This document shows, piece after piece, positions 5,298 to 5,826 of a stretch of DNA of 5,826 nt. This DNA comes from Coleofasciculus sp. S288 (GTDB lineage Bacteria; Cyanobacteriota; Cyanobacteriia; Cyanobacteriales; Coleofasciculaceae): assembly GCA_020216575.1 (NCBI GenBank), contig JAIUYC010000312.1:1-5826 (forward strand). Direction: 5' to 3'. Position 1 is the first letter of the stretch; each line of letters starts with the position of its first letter. Position numbers and translations under genes: made by a program. The notes beneath the pieces were generated by a model, which saw only the letters and a program-made list of their open reading frames with translations, ran no database searches and was not told where the DNA came from.

Positions 5298-5826
5298 TTA
5301 ATGAAGTTGAACTGATCGCCCATCACAAATTCGTAGCGCCCTAACAACTAGCCAGTAAAGTTGTTGGTAAGCTAGGTCATCTTCCCTAATTTTCTTGCCA
5401 AGCAAAAAATCTTCTAGGTCATAACTGCATCCAAATTCGGGAAGTTGATCTGGAATCGGTAAATACCCCTTCAGCCTTTTGCTCAATTGCTGCCAGCTCT
5501 GCTGAATTGCTTCATTCGCCTTCGGATGTAAATGAATTTTTTCATCAGAATCTTCCCAGCCTTTCGCCCAGGCAGAATGATGCCGTCCTGCCGCCATCTC
5601 AACGGTATGGCAAACTAAATCAATCTGATGTTCACTTGCCTGAAACTGTTCCGTTAAAACAGGCACTAAAACAGCATTCAGTAATTCAAAAGCGATAAAC
5701 GCACTCTCCACCGCATGGGATGGGCGTGGGTGCTTCGCAGTATAGTCGTCATAAGCTCGCTTAAAGGTGTCATCTTCAGGATGATGATCGGTGTGGGCAA
5801 GAAGTTGAGTGCCTGGATTGGCAATT
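5298..5826 (-). CDS. cas3: Cas3/Cas3'' HD nuclease domain, 5' end outside window
   Basis: The frame is open from the right edge to TAA at 5300-5298, giving 175 visible residues; an internal GTG at 5711 is not needed as a start. The sequence matches the second half of a Cas3 HD nuclease domain. A PSHAVESAFIAFELL segment (visible residues ~35-50) corresponds to the 'HA..SA' metal-ligand helix, AAGRHHSAW (~79-87) to the HHG motif, and VVRALRICDGRS (~160-171) to the closing 'LR..D.R' helix. The first H and HD motifs would lie just outside the window. Cas3 degrades target DNA after Cascade binding. The protein stops directly after the HD domain, so either this is a stand-alone Cas3'' or the helicase lies N-terminal to the HD domain, the reverse of the common order. 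It is upstream of, and on the same strand as, the Cascade genes. Confidence 0.68.
   Translation of the reverse strand, partial: IANPGTQLLAHTDHHPEDDTFKRAYDDYTAKHPRPSHAVESAFIAFELLNAVLVPVLTEQFQASEHQIDLVCHTVEMAAGRHHSAWAKGWEDSDEKIHLHPKANEAIQQSWQQLSKRLKGYLPIPDQLPEFGCSYDLEDFLLGKKIREDDLAYQQLYWLVVRALRICDGRSVQLH

Noticed and set aside
429..5826. CRISPR-associated transposon (I-B CAST)
   Set aside because: The effector resembles those found in I-B CASTs, but a Cas3 HD domain is present and no tnsA, tnsB, tnsC, tniQ or transposon ends are visible.

Overview
The window is the core of a type I CRISPR-Cas interference operon, almost certainly from a cyanobacterium. Six perfect copies of the HIP1 octamer GCGATCGC lie in 5.8 kb, and the proteins resemble cyanobacterial Cas families. 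All convincing genes are on the minus strand, so transcription runs from high to low coordinates. The gene content (a DevR/Cst2-like Cas7, a Cas5 with an NYFGKRGCFFQ-type motif, a ~617-residue Cas8-like large subunit, a Cas3-type HD domain and a Cas6) fits a subtype I-B / DevR-type system better than I-D. Assignments rest on recognised motifs, not on a database search.

In transcription order the layout is as follows. The 3' end of cas3 or cas3'' (HD nuclease domain) enters at the right edge and ends at 5298. Next come a possible 28-codon ORF and a 277-bp gap. A 91-residue protein of unknown function follows (5020-4745), then a perfect 11-bp hairpin, then the large subunit cas8 (4640-2787). 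Between cas8 and cas7 sits a complete minimal nucleotidyltransferase / HEPN pair (MntA-HepT toxin-antitoxin type, 2776-2127). cas7 (2127-1153), cas5 (1172-429) and the 5' part of cas6 (454 to the left edge) complete the operon. From cas8 onward the genes abut or overlap by 1 to 26 nt, so they are probably co-transcribed and translationally coupled.

Two things stand out. First, the toxin-antitoxin pair lies inside the effector operon rather than beside it, which suggests a link between effector expression and HEPN RNase control. Second, the gap upstream of the 91-aa gene holds a solitary degenerate CRISPR repeat on the plus strand (5206-5235, ending in an 8-nt handle ACTGAAAC). The 19 nt directly after the handle match 17 of 19 positions of a sequence 81 bp away (5155-5173), starting exactly at the first post-handle base and ending abruptly. 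The matched site overlaps a candidate minus-strand promoter for the downstream operon. This is the architecture expected of a crRNA-like guide (CreR or CreA type) that lets the effector repress its own promoter without cleaving it.

In working terms, Cas6 would process the precursor crRNA, Cas8, Cas7 and Cas5 would form Cascade, and Cas3 would supply nuclease activity. A CreR-like RNA might tune expression, and HepT/MntA could act as an addiction or abortive module tied to the operon. No CRISPR array, cas1, cas2 or cas4 is visible here.
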